A stretch of DNA of 28,505 nucleotides, taken from NCBI GenBank assembly GCA_045533955.1, contig JAZSIU010000075.1, forward strand, positions 1-28,505, read 5' to 3'. This document shows positions 1 to 7,520 of this stretch, piece after piece. Under the pieces are notes generated by a model, which made no database searches, was not told the origin of the DNA, and saw only the letters and a list, made by a program, of their open reading frames with translations. Position 1 is the stretch's first letter; every line of letters starts with the position of its first letter. Source of the DNA: HGM04593 sp045533955 (GTDB taxonomy: Bacteria > Bacteroidota > Bacteroidia > Bacteroidales > Bacteroidaceae). Made by a program: the position numbers and the translations under genes.

Positions 1-275
1 TTTACAAGCGACTAAGTGAGGGCGGTCCGCAGCACCCTTAAAACAATCGTAAACCGAAATGACAAGCAAGCCTCCGACCGAGTGAGCGCATTTTCTTGCC
101 TCACGAGCAAAGGAGGCTTGCGACAATTTCTTTAGGTGCAGGTTTTTGCTTACTTTTTTCAAAAAAAGTAAGTTATAAAATATAACGCGAAAGAGAGAAT
201 ACCCGCAGAAATATTCCGAGAGGGTGATAAATAGAATTATCTCGACAGCACCTTTTTGCTACTGAGCCGTTATTT
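1..275. other. Gene-free left edge with nested inverted repeats
   Basis: I see no coding sequence here. GCAAGCCTCC at 66-75 pairs with its exact complement at 112-121, and inside it GTGAG (82-86) can pair with CTCAC (100-104). CGACTAAGTGAG at 9-20 resembles CGACCGAGTGAG at 75-86 (10 of 12 bases), so part of the stretch may be duplicated. A second hairpin, CTTACTTTTTT (149-159) with AAAAAAGTAAG (162-172), lies downstream of the minus-strand lipoprotein gene and could help end its transcript. This looks like intergenic repeat material; its function is unknown. Confidence 0.5.
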
Positions 276-1718
276 TTACTCCTCGGGCAGTGGAACATAT
301 TGGAAACAACCCGCATCGGCAAGCGTGTCGGGGCGCTCGACGCCGTCAAGGTCGTATCGCAGCGCGGCAGAAAACTCTTTGGCCGCAATGCCACGGGCCG
401 AGGCGCTGTCGGTAAGATGAAAATCGTATTTAAAATTCTCGTGGTCGATGAGCGCAAAATGTTGCGCCGCAAAGGGGGTGTTCTCTTTATCGTCGAAGGA
501 ATTATTCACGAAACAGCTGTCGCCATCGTTCACGGTATTCAGGAGCGACGAGCAGAAGAAATAGTTGCGCGCATTGGGCACGCTGTCGCCGAAGGTCAAA
601 AGATTGCCCATAATCTCATCGGTGCGCGACCCCTCGACAATGCAATTGGCAAAGAGAGCCTCGCGCAGCGGTGCGGGGCGTCCCTCGATGGAATTATGCA
701 GCGTCAGCGCAACGTCGCGCTGCTTCCATACGTAGAAATTGGCTATCGTACAATGTACGAATCGCACGCTTCCGCCCACCACTTTCACGCAATTGCCTCG
801 AGCATTGGCTATGAGCGAATTTGTTACATCTACACGCGCCATAGTGGTCTCAAGAGCATTACCGTCGAAATTTTCGATGCGCGAGGCATCCACCCTCAGA
901 CGCTGCACGGCCGTGTCGCCCTCGACCACTCTGATGCCATACTTTGCGCTATGAATATCGCAGTGCGAGAAAACATTGCCGTTGCTTGTCGAGTCGATGG
1001 TTACTCCGCCCCACTGTCCCGGGATACGGTCGTAAGGCAGATAGCTGAACATATTATCGGCGCGGTCGCCTCGGAATACGATAGGCTGCTTGCGAGTGCC
1101 CTCGGCCTTTATTGTGCCGCGCACGACGAGCTCGGCATTTTTATGAAAATAGAGCGTCGCCCCCGGCTCTATGGCAAGTGTTGCCCCCTCGGCCACCAGA
1201 AGGCTGTCGTACACCACATAATGGCCCGCCGTAATTACGGCATCCTTGTCGAATTGCGCCCCGCGCAGAAATTTCACGTCGCGTCCGTAGGCCAAAAGAG
1301 CAACATACTGTTGCACGCCGCTCTCAAGGGTAAATTGCAGCGAGTCGCTCACCACAAGCGGTACCCCTGCCCCATTTTCATCGAGGTTGGCACCCACAAA
1401 CACATACATACTGTCCTTTTCGCGTATCTCGACGTCGTGTACAACCTCGGCCGATTGTCCATCGACATTTATAAAAAATCCTGTGGCGCCGCGCATCAGC
1501 TTCACACTGCTCAGTCTGAGCGACGAGCCGTTGCGATTATATACCTTCATCACTGCCGTGGGCGAGCCAACGGTAGTAAAAAGCGTATCGAACAAGATTG
1601 TGTCGCACGAAAATTCGAGCCTAAGCGATGGATTAGTCGAAAAATCGGCCTCCTCGCTGCAAGAAGCAACGAGAAGAGCCGACAACATTATGAAACAAAA
1701 TATAATCTTTTTCATCAT
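276..1718 (-). CDS. Surface or periplasmic lipoprotein with right-handed beta-helix repeats
   Basis: This encodes a predicted 480-residue lipoprotein. The signal peptide ends in a lipobox (VASC, Cys20), followed by SEE. The middle (roughly residues 180-420) has short beta-rich repeats such as the GATLAIEPGATLYFHKNAEL region, then repeated N/G-containing turns, as in parallel beta-helix (pectate-lyase-like or NosD-like) folds. No catalytic motif is evident, so an enzymatic role is not claimed. The ATG at 1718 (or the adjacent one at 1715) is preferred over an upstream TTG at 1721, because it gives a normal MMKK signal peptide. It lies 110 nt downstream of pepD on the same strand; no clear promoter separates them, so cotranscription is possible. 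Family resemblance is to the large group of uncharacterised Bacteroidales beta-helix lipoproteins; substrate or partner is unknown. Confidence 0.85.
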   Translation of the reverse strand: MMKKIIFCFIMLSALLVASCSEEADFSTNPSLRLEFSCDTILFDTLFTTVGSPTAVMKVYNRNGSSLRLSSVKLMRGATGFFINVDGQSAEVVHDVEIREKDSMYVFVGANLDENGAGVPLVVSDSLQFTLESGVQQYVALLAYGRDVKFLRGAQFDKDAVITAGHYVVYDSLLVAEGATLAIEPGATLYFHKNAELVVRGTIKAEGTRKQPIVFRGDRADNMFSYLPYDRIPGQWGGVTIDSTSNGNVFSHCDIHSAKYGIRVVEGDTAVQRLRVDASRIENFDGNALETTMARVDVTNSLIANARGNCVKVVGGSVRFVHCTIANFYVWKQRDVALTLHNSIEGRPAPLREALFANCIVEGSRTDEIMGNLLTFGDSVPNARNYFFCSSLLNTVNDGDSCFVNNSFDDKENTPFAAQHFALIDHENFKYDFHLTDSASARGIAAKEFSAALRYDLDGVERPDTLADAGCFQYVPLPEE

Positions 1719-1828
1719 CAATCTTCGTACATAATTCTCGGACAGCCACTAAATTACGCAGCTAAAGGAGATAGTTTTTCATTATCGCAAAATCTATTGC
1801 CTTATTATATAACGAAGATTTTAAAAAA

Positions 1829-3286
1829 TTATTGTTTCGCGGGAGCATTCTCCAATACCGCCACAAGATGCTGCCAGAAGCGCTCGGTCGAGGGGATGTT
1901 CAGTTTCTCGTCGGGCGAGTGCACACCGCGCATTGTGGGGCCGAAAGAAATCATATCAAGATGGGGTGCCTTTTCGAGGAAAAGTCCGCACTCCAACCCC
2001 GCGTGGATGGCCTTAATCTTAGCCTCGCCACCGAACAGACGCGAATATTGCTCGCAGGCCACTTTCAGAATTTCGGAATTTACATTGGGCTTCCAGCCGG
2101 GATAATGCCCCTTTGTTGTAACCGTTGCCCCGGCAAGTTCAAAGGCCATACGCACGGTGTCCGAAACGTCGTCGCGCGACGACTCAATGGAGCTCCTTTG
2201 GCTGGTTGTAACCTTAATCATATTATCCGTGCGACGCACAGATGCAAGATTGCTCGACGTCTCGACAAGGCCGGGAACATCCTTGCTCATCGCAAATACT
2301 CCGTTAAAGACAGCGTGCAGTGATTTTAGAAGCGCCTCAGTACACTCCTTGTCGATGGCGTGCGACACGGGGTCGGCACTCTGAAGCTGTAGCCTCATCT
2401 CGGGGTCGGTTGCGGCATACTCCTGCTCAACCTCCGAGGCAAAGATATTAAAATCGACCCTCACACTCTCCTTATCCTTTGAAGGAACGGCAAACAGCGC
2501 CCACGCATCGCGCGGAATTGCATTATGCAGACTGCCGCCGTCAATGTCGCACAGATAAAACTCATATTTCTCGGCTACGCGACACAGGAAACGTGCGAGC
2601 AGTTTGTTGGCATTGGCGCGTCCCTTGTTAATATCGTCGCCCGAGTGTCCACCCGTCAGGCGCAGCACCTCGGCCTTCATAAAGAACAGGTCGCCTGCGA
2701 TAGGCTCACAAATGTAACGAAAATCGGCATAGTTGCACACGCCTCCTGCACAACCGATGAAAATCTCACCTTCATCCTCGGAGTCGAGGTTGATGAGAAT
2801 ATCACCCTGAAGCAATTTTGCATCGAGTGCCTCGGCGCCCGTGAGGCCCGTCTCCTCATCAATTGTAAATAGGCAGTTTATGGGGCCGTGCTTCAACGTA
2901 TTATCGGCAAGAAGGGCCATTCCCGCAGCAACGCCTATGCCATTGTCGGCACCCAGCGTTGTCCCGTCGGCGCGCAACCACTCACCATCGACAATGAGTT
3001 TAATTGCATCCTTCGAAAAGTCGTGCTCGACATCCTTACGCTTGTCGCACACCATATCCATATGCCCCTGAAGGATAATAGTTTTTCTATCCTCGTATCC
3101 GGGCGAGGCAGGCTTCTTAATGAGCACATTACCAACCTCGTCGGCAATGGTCTCAAGGCCCAAACTCTTACCAAAATCCTGCAAGAAGCGCGAAATTTGT
3201 TCTTCGTGCTTCGATGCGTGAGGAATCTCACATATTTGCTCAAAATAGTCGAACACCATCTGAGGCTTCAAATTCAATTTTCCCAT
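1829..3286 (-). CDS. pepD: Aminoacyl-histidine dipeptidase (peptidase family M20)
   Basis: A cytosolic dinuclear zinc dipeptidase of 485 residues, the usual length for Bacteroidales PepD, which cleaves Xaa-His dipeptides such as carnosine and other dipeptides. Expected M20 motifs are present in order: GHMDMVCD (His75, Asp77), LGADNGIGVA with metal ligand Asp114, DEETGLTGA with the catalytic and ligand glutamates 144-145, and INLDSEDEGE with Asp168. A late MRGVHSPDE motif supplies the last ligand histidine. There is no signal peptide. The ATG at 3286 gives MGKLNLKP, a start typical of the family. Upstream, toward 3421, is the divergent repeat array; downstream is the beta-helix lipoprotein gene. 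No good TAnnTTTG promoter was found on this strand. Confidence 0.95.
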   Translation of the reverse strand: MGKLNLKPQMVFDYFEQICEIPHASKHEEQISRFLQDFGKSLGLETIADEVGNVLIKKPASPGYEDRKTIILQGHMDMVCDKRKDVEHDFSKDAIKLIVDGEWLRADGTTLGADNGIGVAAGMALLADNTLKHGPINCLFTIDEETGLTGAEALDAKLLQGDILINLDSEDEGEIFIGCAGGVCNYADFRYICEPIAGDLFFMKAEVLRLTGGHSGDDINKGRANANKLLARFLCRVAEKYEFYLCDIDGGSLHNAIPRDAWALFAVPSKDKESVRVDFNIFASEVEQEYAATDPEMRLQLQSADPVSHAIDKECTEALLKSLHAVFNGVFAMSKDVPGLVETSSNLASVRRTDNMIKVTTSQRSSIESSRDDVSDTVRMAFELAGATVTTKGHYPGWKPNVNSEILKVACEQYSRLFGGEAKIKAIHAGLECGLFLEKAPHLDMISFGPTMRGVHSPDEKLNIPSTERFWQHLVAVLENAPAKQ

Positions 3287-3420
3287 AATCGTTATATCTT
3301 TTTGTTAATTTATATTAAACCAAAATCGCTATTTACAAAAAATTCTTAAAACAGGCCTTTTAAAATGTTATTTTTTGATTTTTTACATTGTGCAATAACC
3401 AAAAAGGTCGATAAATGTAG

Positions 3421-3690
3421 TATCTTTGCACTTACGTGCGAAGATATTATGCGCTCGCTTTGTAAAATATCGAAGTAAACTTCATATTTTTCGCTCGTTT
3501 GTTTGTATCTTTGCGCTCACACGCGAAAATAGACTGCGCTCGCTTTGTAAAATATCGAAGTAAACTTCATATTTTCCGCTCGCTTGTTACTATCTTTGCG
3601 CTCACACGCGAAAATAGACTGCGCTCGCTTTGTAAAATATCGAAGTAAACTTCGTATTTTCCGCTCGCTTGTTACTATCTTTGCACTCAC
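3421..3690. repeat. 85-bp tandem repeat, three full units plus a partial fourth
   Basis: Units start with TATCTTTG at 3421, 3506, 3591 and 3676, exactly 85 bp apart; the fourth stops after about 15 bp. Units 2 and 3 are nearly identical, while unit 1 differs most in its first 30 bp. Each full unit holds the Bacteroidetes -7 consensus TAnnTTTG on the plus strand and, about 40 bp later, a hairpin in which GAAGT and ACTTC enclose AA, flanked by AAAATAT and ATATTTT. In unit 3 one base changes (CATAT to CGTAT), but a 12-bp stem with one bulged base can still form. No TTTTG -33 element lies at the right distance, so promoter activity is only possible. This is not a CRISPR array: the unit has no repeat/spacer structure. 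Confidence 0.85.
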
Positions 3691-3700
3691 TTTTGCAACG

Positions 3701-3772
3701 ATGGCACTGCTATCATTAGCAAAGATATTCAAACTTTTCAAATACAGAGTAAGAAAAGGGCAAATATTTTAA
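3701..3772 (+). CDS. Possible 23-residue cationic amphipathic peptide
   Basis: An ATG at 3701, 17 nt after the last TATCTTTG box of the repeat array, opens a short frame ending in TAA at 3770-3772. The peptide begins MALLSLAKIFKLFKY and ends RVRKGQIF. Lysines and arginines at 8, 11, 14, 16, 18 and 19 alternate with Leu, Ile and Phe at helical spacing, as in membrane-active peptides. Placement just after a possible transcription start favours expression, but there is no ribosome-binding signal (normal in this phylum) and no homologue that I recognise. It may equally be a chance frame in the leader of the gene at 3803. Confidence 0.3.
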   Translation: MALLSLAKIFKLFKYRVRKGQIF

Positions 3773-3802
3773 ACTCTTTTACTACTCTGAATATTAAAAA
3801 CA

Positions 3803-4030
3803 ATGGTTAAAACTTTAATGTTTACATTGATAATAATAGCCATCAGCTTTATTTTATTATCAATAACAATAATAATAAAGAAAAACGGCCGCTTCCCCAA
3901 CACCCACGTAAGCGGAAACAAAGGATTGCGTAAGAGAGGCATAAAGTGTGCCCAATCGCAAGACCGCGACGCCCGTCGCCCTAACCCTATGGCCGTAAGC
4001 GAGAGCAGTAAACAAAGAAACAATAATTAA
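3803..4030 (+). CDS. Small conserved membrane protein of Bacteroidales, function unknown
   Basis: A 75-residue protein with one N-terminal transmembrane helix (about residues 5-25, rich in Ile, Leu and Phe). A basic, probably cytoplasmic tail follows, containing KKNGRFPNTHVSGNKGLRKR and then IKCAQSQDRDARR. I recognise this Gly/Phe/Pro-Asn-x-His...Asn-Lys...Cys-Ala...Gln-Asp pattern as a recurring small protein of Bacteroidetes genomes; its function is not known to me. The ATG at 3803 has no Shine-Dalgarno sequence. It ends 9 nt before the OmpH-like gene and is probably cotranscribed with it, perhaps from the repeat array upstream. Confidence 0.8.
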   Translation: MVKTLMFTLIIIAISFILLSITIIIKKNGRFPNTHVSGNKGLRKRGIKCAQSQDRDARRPNPMAVSESSKQRNNN

Positions 4031-4039
4031 AAATAAACT

Positions 4040-4630
4040 ATGAAAAGATTCAAATTAACAGCAATTGCAGTATTATCAATTCTCCTATTCGTTCAGTGCG
4101 GTGGCAACGCAGGCAATCAGACAGCGACAGTGTCTGCTCCCGCAGCAACAGTAGCCGGAGGCCTGAAAATTGCTTATGTAAACATCGACTCACTCCTCAA
4201 CAACTACAATTTCTCGGTAACATTGCGCAACGAGATGCTGCGCAAGGGCGAGAATATGCGTATGACACTCAGCGAGAAGGGCAAGGCCATACAGGCTGAT
4301 ATGGAGGACTTCCAGCGCAAGGTCGAGAACAACGTATATGCCACACGTCAGCGTGCCGAGGAGGAGCAGGCCCGCATCCTAAAGAGCCAAGAGGACTACG
4401 CACGCCTCGAGCAGCGCCTTGTCAACGAACTCTCGGCCGAGGAGCAGAAAAACAATATCGCTCTGCGCGACTCTATCAACAATTTCCTCACCGAGTACAA
4501 TAAGACACACGGCTACGACCTCATCCTCAGCAAAATGGCCGATAACATTCTGTTGGCTAACGAGGCTCTCGACATTACAAAAGAGGTCATCGAGGGACTT
4601 AACAGCCGCTACCAAAGCAGCGAGAAATAA
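4040..4630 (+). CDS. OmpH/Skp family periplasmic lipoprotein
   Basis: A 196-residue protein with a lipoprotein signal peptide (lipobox FVQC, Cys20), a low-complexity Ala/Thr/Gly linker (21-41), then the OmpH/Skp start KIAYVNIDSLLNNY (43-56). Residues about 60-150 are charged and predicted to form long alpha-helical coiled-coil arms; the C-terminal part (YDLILSKMADNILLANEALD) closes the trimerisation domain as in Skp. Family members are periplasmic holdase chaperones for unfolded outer-membrane proteins. Canonical Skp is soluble, whereas this one is lipid-anchored, a variant seen in Bacteroidetes. It follows the small membrane protein by 9 nt, and a hairpin plus T-run follows at 4665-4709. Confidence 0.9.
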   Translation: MKRFKLTAIAVLSILLFVQCGGNAGNQTATVSAPAATVAGGLKIAYVNIDSLLNNYNFSVTLRNEMLRKGENMRMTLSEKGKAIQADMEDFQRKVENNVYATRQRAEEEQARILKSQEDYARLEQRLVNELSAEEQKNNIALRDSINNFLTEYNKTHGYDLILSKMADNILLANEALDITKEVIEGLNSRYQSSEK

Positions 4631-4664
4631 TACTGAACAATAGCACGGTAAAAAACATTTATAT

Positions 4665-4709
4665 AAAGAGAGGGGGCGTAGTTTTTTTCAGGGCCTCCCT
4701 CTTTTTTAT
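4665..4709 (+). terminator. Probable intrinsic terminator after the ompH-like gene
   Basis: The sequence AAAGAGAGGG (4665-4674) can pair with the CCTCCCTCTTTTTT stretch (4694-4707), which itself provides the terminal T-run. The stem is imperfect. It lies only 28 nt before the preferred thioredoxin start, so it may be leaky and reduce rather than block readthrough. Confidence 0.55.
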
Positions 4710-4736
4710 TGTAACACCGTGAAAAATAAAGACCTT

Positions 4737-5033
4737 ATGGAAAGATTCGGAGAGATAATTATGAGCGATAAGCCCGTGCTTGTCGATTTTTATGCCCAAT
4801 GGTGCGGCCCCTGCAAAGCAATGGCCCCCGTACTCGAGAGCCTCAAGCAACAGTTGGGCGAGAAAATACGCATAATAAAAATAGACATCGACCGCAACAG
4901 CGCAATGGCCGACACATACTCGGTGCGCTCGGTGCCCACACTCATCCTATACAAAAAGGGCAATATTGTATGGCGGGCAAGCGGCGCACGTCCCGCCGAC
5001 GAACTAAAAAAGATAATTTCGCAATACATCTAA
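4737..5033 (+). CDS. trxA: Thioredoxin
   Basis: A cytoplasmic thiol-disulfide reductant of 98 residues. The active site WCGPCK lies at 22-27, preceded by PVLVDFYAQ, and the cis-proline loop RSVPTLILYKKG appears later; these are textbook thioredoxin features. No signal peptide is present. The ATG at 4737 gives MERFGEII, matching Bacteroidales thioredoxins; a GTG at 4719 would add six residues and sit almost against the upstream hairpin. It is likely reduced by a thioredoxin reductase encoded elsewhere. Its neighbour, an envelope chaperone, is compatible with a stress or protein-folding theme, but that is inference. Confidence 0.95.
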   Translation: MERFGEIIMSDKPVLVDFYAQWCGPCKAMAPVLESLKQQLGEKIRIIKIDIDRNSAMADTYSVRSVPTLILYKKGNIVWRASGARPADELKKIISQYI

Positions 5034-5044
5034 ATCTCCACAAA

Positions 5045-5090
5045 AATATTCGCCTGCACCCCAAAAAAGTGCAGGCGAATCTGTTTTATT
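5045..5090. terminator. Bidirectional intrinsic terminator between convergent genes
   Basis: CGCCTGCAC (5051-5059) pairs perfectly with GTGCAGGCG (5069-5077) around a C/A-rich loop. A T-rich tail follows on the plus strand (CTGTTTTATT), and AATATTTTTG follows on the minus strand. It ends the thioredoxin transcript and the convergent lipoprotein transcript, whose stop codon is at 5089. Confidence 0.9.
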
Positions 5091-7152
5091 ATCTGACAGG
5101 TGCCCAACCATTCGCGGGCAGATTATCCTCATTATACCCCTCATCGACAAAATTATAAGGAGGAGGAGGCATCGGACGACCACCATTATCGCCACCAAAA
5201 GGTGGAGGCATCGGACGGCCCTCATTATCGCCACCAAAAGGAGGAGGCGGTGGAGGCATCGGACGACCATCATTATCGCCCGCAGCCAATTTATCCAAAA
5301 AACGCACCGAGCCATCGGCCGAGACAACAGCCAGCAATTGCTGCTGCTTCCACGAGAGAGCAGGCGAATCATTCACCCTACCCCCCTCTAAGAGGCCGTT
5401 ACCCAGATTCTTTGCACCCTCTACACTATCGCACAAGACAAGCGAGTAGCTATGCCCCACACTCATCTGCGGCGACGAGAATGTTACGGCGCCACCCACA
5501 AGGCTGCGCGGCAGTCGGTAAGCATAAAGCACCGTACCATCGGCACTGCACAGAGCCGCATATTTTCCGCGCTCGAGCTCACTGCCTACACAGGCTGCAA
5601 CGGGCTGCTCGGTCGCCTGCGCACGCGGAAGCGTCGGAGCGGGGCCCATCGTGCCACCAACAGCCACAAGCACGCCTCCCCTAACGTCGAAGCGCGAATC
5701 GCCGTCAACGTCAAGCCCCTGCTCGGGAGCATTGCCGCCATTGGCAACCACTATGCCGCCCCTGAGGCTTATGCAGGCGTTACCGTCTATTCCGTCGTTG
5801 GCCACCGAATAAGCATACAGACGTCCGCCGTCTATTATAATATCGCCGCCGGCATTCAGCGCGTCGTCAAAAGCAAAAATATTTATTGCAGCGTTGCCAC
5901 CGATGAACATATTCTTTTTAGACTCCACACCCTCGCTGCGCTGCCCCTTTCCAAAGACACGCACGTCAATTGCTCCGCCGCGGATAATGAGCACACTGTC
6001 GCATTTTATACCCTTTGCCGATGAGTGCGCGTCGGGTTCCTCGGGGTGCTGCACGTCGTTGCCACGGTTCAGCACCGAGAGCATTCCACCGTCGATACGC
6101 ATTATACCATCACAATTCACCCCCTTTCCACCATCGGCGTTGTTCACAAGCGTAACGCAGGCGTTGCGAATATATGTGTGAGTAGCGCTTTTAATGCACG
6201 AGGCCGACGTATAATCGGCCTTTTTGGGTGAGAAGATAGGTTCGCCGTTTGTCTCCACATTCAGATAGCCGTCCATAAGATAGACGGCACCCTTGGAATT
6301 TATTCCGCGAGCGGCTGCTCCGCTACTCTTAATCTCGACACTGCCACCATAAAGGTAGAAATTACGCGCCTGAACGCCGTCGCCCTTCTCGCGCCCTGCC
6401 TCGACCTTTATATTTCCGCCCAACACCACCAAGTTGCCGCGTTTCGACTTAAAAGCATCGCGCGCGCCCGATACAAAAATATTTCCATTGGCCACCACAA
6501 TGCCGCTATCGGCAACAACAGCATCAGTGGCAGCCCCTTCGACCGCAAAATTCTTATTATTCAAAATCATACGTCCCGAGCAGTGGATGGCACTCATCCT
6601 CTGTCCCTTGATGGCGATACTGCCGCCGCACACCACCGCATTGCCGTCGATGCGTATGGCAGCCGAGTTCTTCGCCACATATTCAGCCTCGGAGGCAGCA
6701 GCGTCCATTATATAATTGGGGCGACCCTCTTCGGCACGCAGAAACACCCCTTTGGGGGCATTGATAGTCATAGCGTTACCCTTCTGCGAGAAGAGCATCA
6801 AAGCATCCATCGACACAAGCACCTTGGCGCTGCTTGTCAGGGCAAACGAGCCATCGCCCGCCTCGCCCCGAAGCATAAAGTGCACCCCCTCGACACTGCT
6901 GCTCACTGCAACCTTTGCCCCATTGACTGTGGCACGCACCCCCTGCGGCAAAGCCGAGAGAATGGCAGTATCGCCCTTGTACTCGACATTTACACACGCG
7001 GGGAAGCTATCCACACACAGCATCGCACTCTGTGGCAGCGACGGAACCTCGGCAGGAATATTGGGCATAATAGTCTCAATATAAGTTTTTTTATCGCCAC
7101 AGGCCACTGACAGCACCGCAAGCAGAAAGAAAAATATCTTAATCAAACGCAT
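5089..7152 (-). CDS. Lipoprotein with Cthe_2159-like beta-helix carbohydrate-binding domain and proline-rich repeat tail
   Basis: A 687-residue lipoprotein (lipobox SVAC, Cys18). Residues about 80-520 consist of repeated short strands with turns such as GDIIIDGGRLYAYS followed by NDGIDGN, typical of the Cthe_2159/PF14262 group of parallel beta-helix proteins that bind calcium and acidic polysaccharides. A less regular domain (about 520-630) follows. The tail has three GDNxGRPMPPP repeats with different proline counts, then an acidic end finishing NGWAPVR. The ATG at 7152 is chosen over a TTG at 7158 because it begins the signal peptide directly. A consensus promoter (7315-7346) lies upstream with a long leader of about 155 nt. 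Likely surface or periplasmic; the ligand is unknown. Confidence 0.88.
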   Translation of the reverse strand: MRLIKIFFFLLAVLSVACGDKKTYIETIMPNIPAEVPSLPQSAMLCVDSFPACVNVEYKGDTAILSALPQGVRATVNGAKVAVSSSVEGVHFMLRGEAGDGSFALTSSAKVLVSMDALMLFSQKGNAMTINAPKGVFLRAEEGRPNYIMDAAASEAEYVAKNSAAIRIDGNAVVCGGSIAIKGQRMSAIHCSGRMILNNKNFAVEGAATDAVVADSGIVVANGNIFVSGARDAFKSKRGNLVVLGGNIKVEAGREKGDGVQARNFYLYGGSVEIKSSGAAARGINSKGAVYLMDGYLNVETNGEPIFSPKKADYTSASCIKSATHTYIRNACVTLVNNADGGKGVNCDGIMRIDGGMLSVLNRGNDVQHPEEPDAHSSAKGIKCDSVLIIRGGAIDVRVFGKGQRSEGVESKKNMFIGGNAAINIFAFDDALNAGGDIIIDGGRLYAYSVANDGIDGNACISLRGGIVVANGGNAPEQGLDVDGDSRFDVRGGVLVAVGGTMGPAPTLPRAQATEQPVAACVGSELERGKYAALCSADGTVLYAYRLPRSLVGGAVTFSSPQMSVGHSYSLVLCDSVEGAKNLGNGLLEGGRVNDSPALSWKQQQLLAVVSADGSVRFLDKLAAGDNDGRPMPPPPPPFGGDNEGRPMPPPFGGDNGGRPMPPPPYNFVDEGYNEDNLPANGWAPVR
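5150..5280 (-). repeat. In-frame tandem repeat encoding GDNxGRPMPPP units
   Basis: Near the 3' end of the beta-helix lipoprotein gene, three copies of GGCATCGGACG(A/G)CC (plus-strand reading) start at 5168, 5207 and 5255, so the spacing is 39 and then 48 bp. The 9-bp difference equals three extra prolines. The repeats keep the reading frame, so unit number and proline length could change by slippage without destroying the protein. Confidence 0.85.
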
Positions 7153-7314
7153 AATCAAATATTTTCTATTTTTTTACAGAATAAAGTCCCGCTCAATAAT
7201 ATTTTGCAACGAAACACCTCCTCGGCCCTCGAATATACCAACAAACGAACGGAAAATACAACGTTTACTTAAATATTTTACACAGCGAGCACAATGTACG
7301 TTCGCACATTAGCG

Positions 7315-7346
7315 CAAATATACAACCTTTTTCACAAGCAACAAAA
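7315..7346 (-). promoter_or_regulatory. Bacteroidetes-type promoter for the beta-helix lipoprotein gene
   Basis: Read on the minus strand, TTTTG (7342-7346) is followed after 19 nt by TATATTTG (7315-7322), an exact match to the -33/-7 consensus of Bacteroidetes housekeeping promoters. Transcription would start near 7308, giving a leader of about 155 nt before the ATG at 7152. Confidence 0.75.
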
Positions 7347-7375
7347 TCGAAGGCCTTCTTTGTAAACAATTTTTA

Positions 7376-7420
7376 TCCAAAAAAAAGAGACCTCGCGAGT
7401 ATCACTACTGACGAGGCCGA
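7376..7420 (-). terminator. Intrinsic terminator after aspA
   Basis: On the minus strand, GGCCTCG...CGAGGTC (CCTCG at 7391-7395 pairing with CGAGG at 7412-7416) is followed by a T-run (TCTTTTTTT, 7379-7388). It lies about 100 nt after the aspA stop codon. Confidence 0.75.
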
Positions 7421-7520
7421 AAGGTTTTGTTAGGTTTAAACTTTTACTTAACTATTATAACTTAAAAAGAGTTCTAATATTGTATAAGTTACAAGATAAT
7501 GTCATATAATGTTCAAAGTC

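Noticed and set aside
1720..1820. AATCTTCGT (1720-1728) and ACGAAGATT (1812-1820) as a pepD terminator
   Set aside because: Exact 9-bp inverted repeat, but the 83-nt loop and lack of a T-run after the second arm make a terminator doubtful; may be chance.
300..2105. A 601-codon open frame on the plus strand across the lipoprotein and pepD genes
   Set aside because: It is antisense to two well-supported genes, crosses their boundary, and its product has no family motif; high-GC codon bias of the true genes keeps the opposite strand open.
3421..3690. CRISPR array
   Set aside because: The whole 85-bp unit repeats with no unique spacers, units 2 and 3 are almost identical throughout, and no cas genes are nearby.
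3517..3741. 74-codon minus-strand frame inside the repeat array
   Set aside because: 85 is not a multiple of three, so the frame reads each unit differently; composition follows the repeat and no protein family is recognisable.
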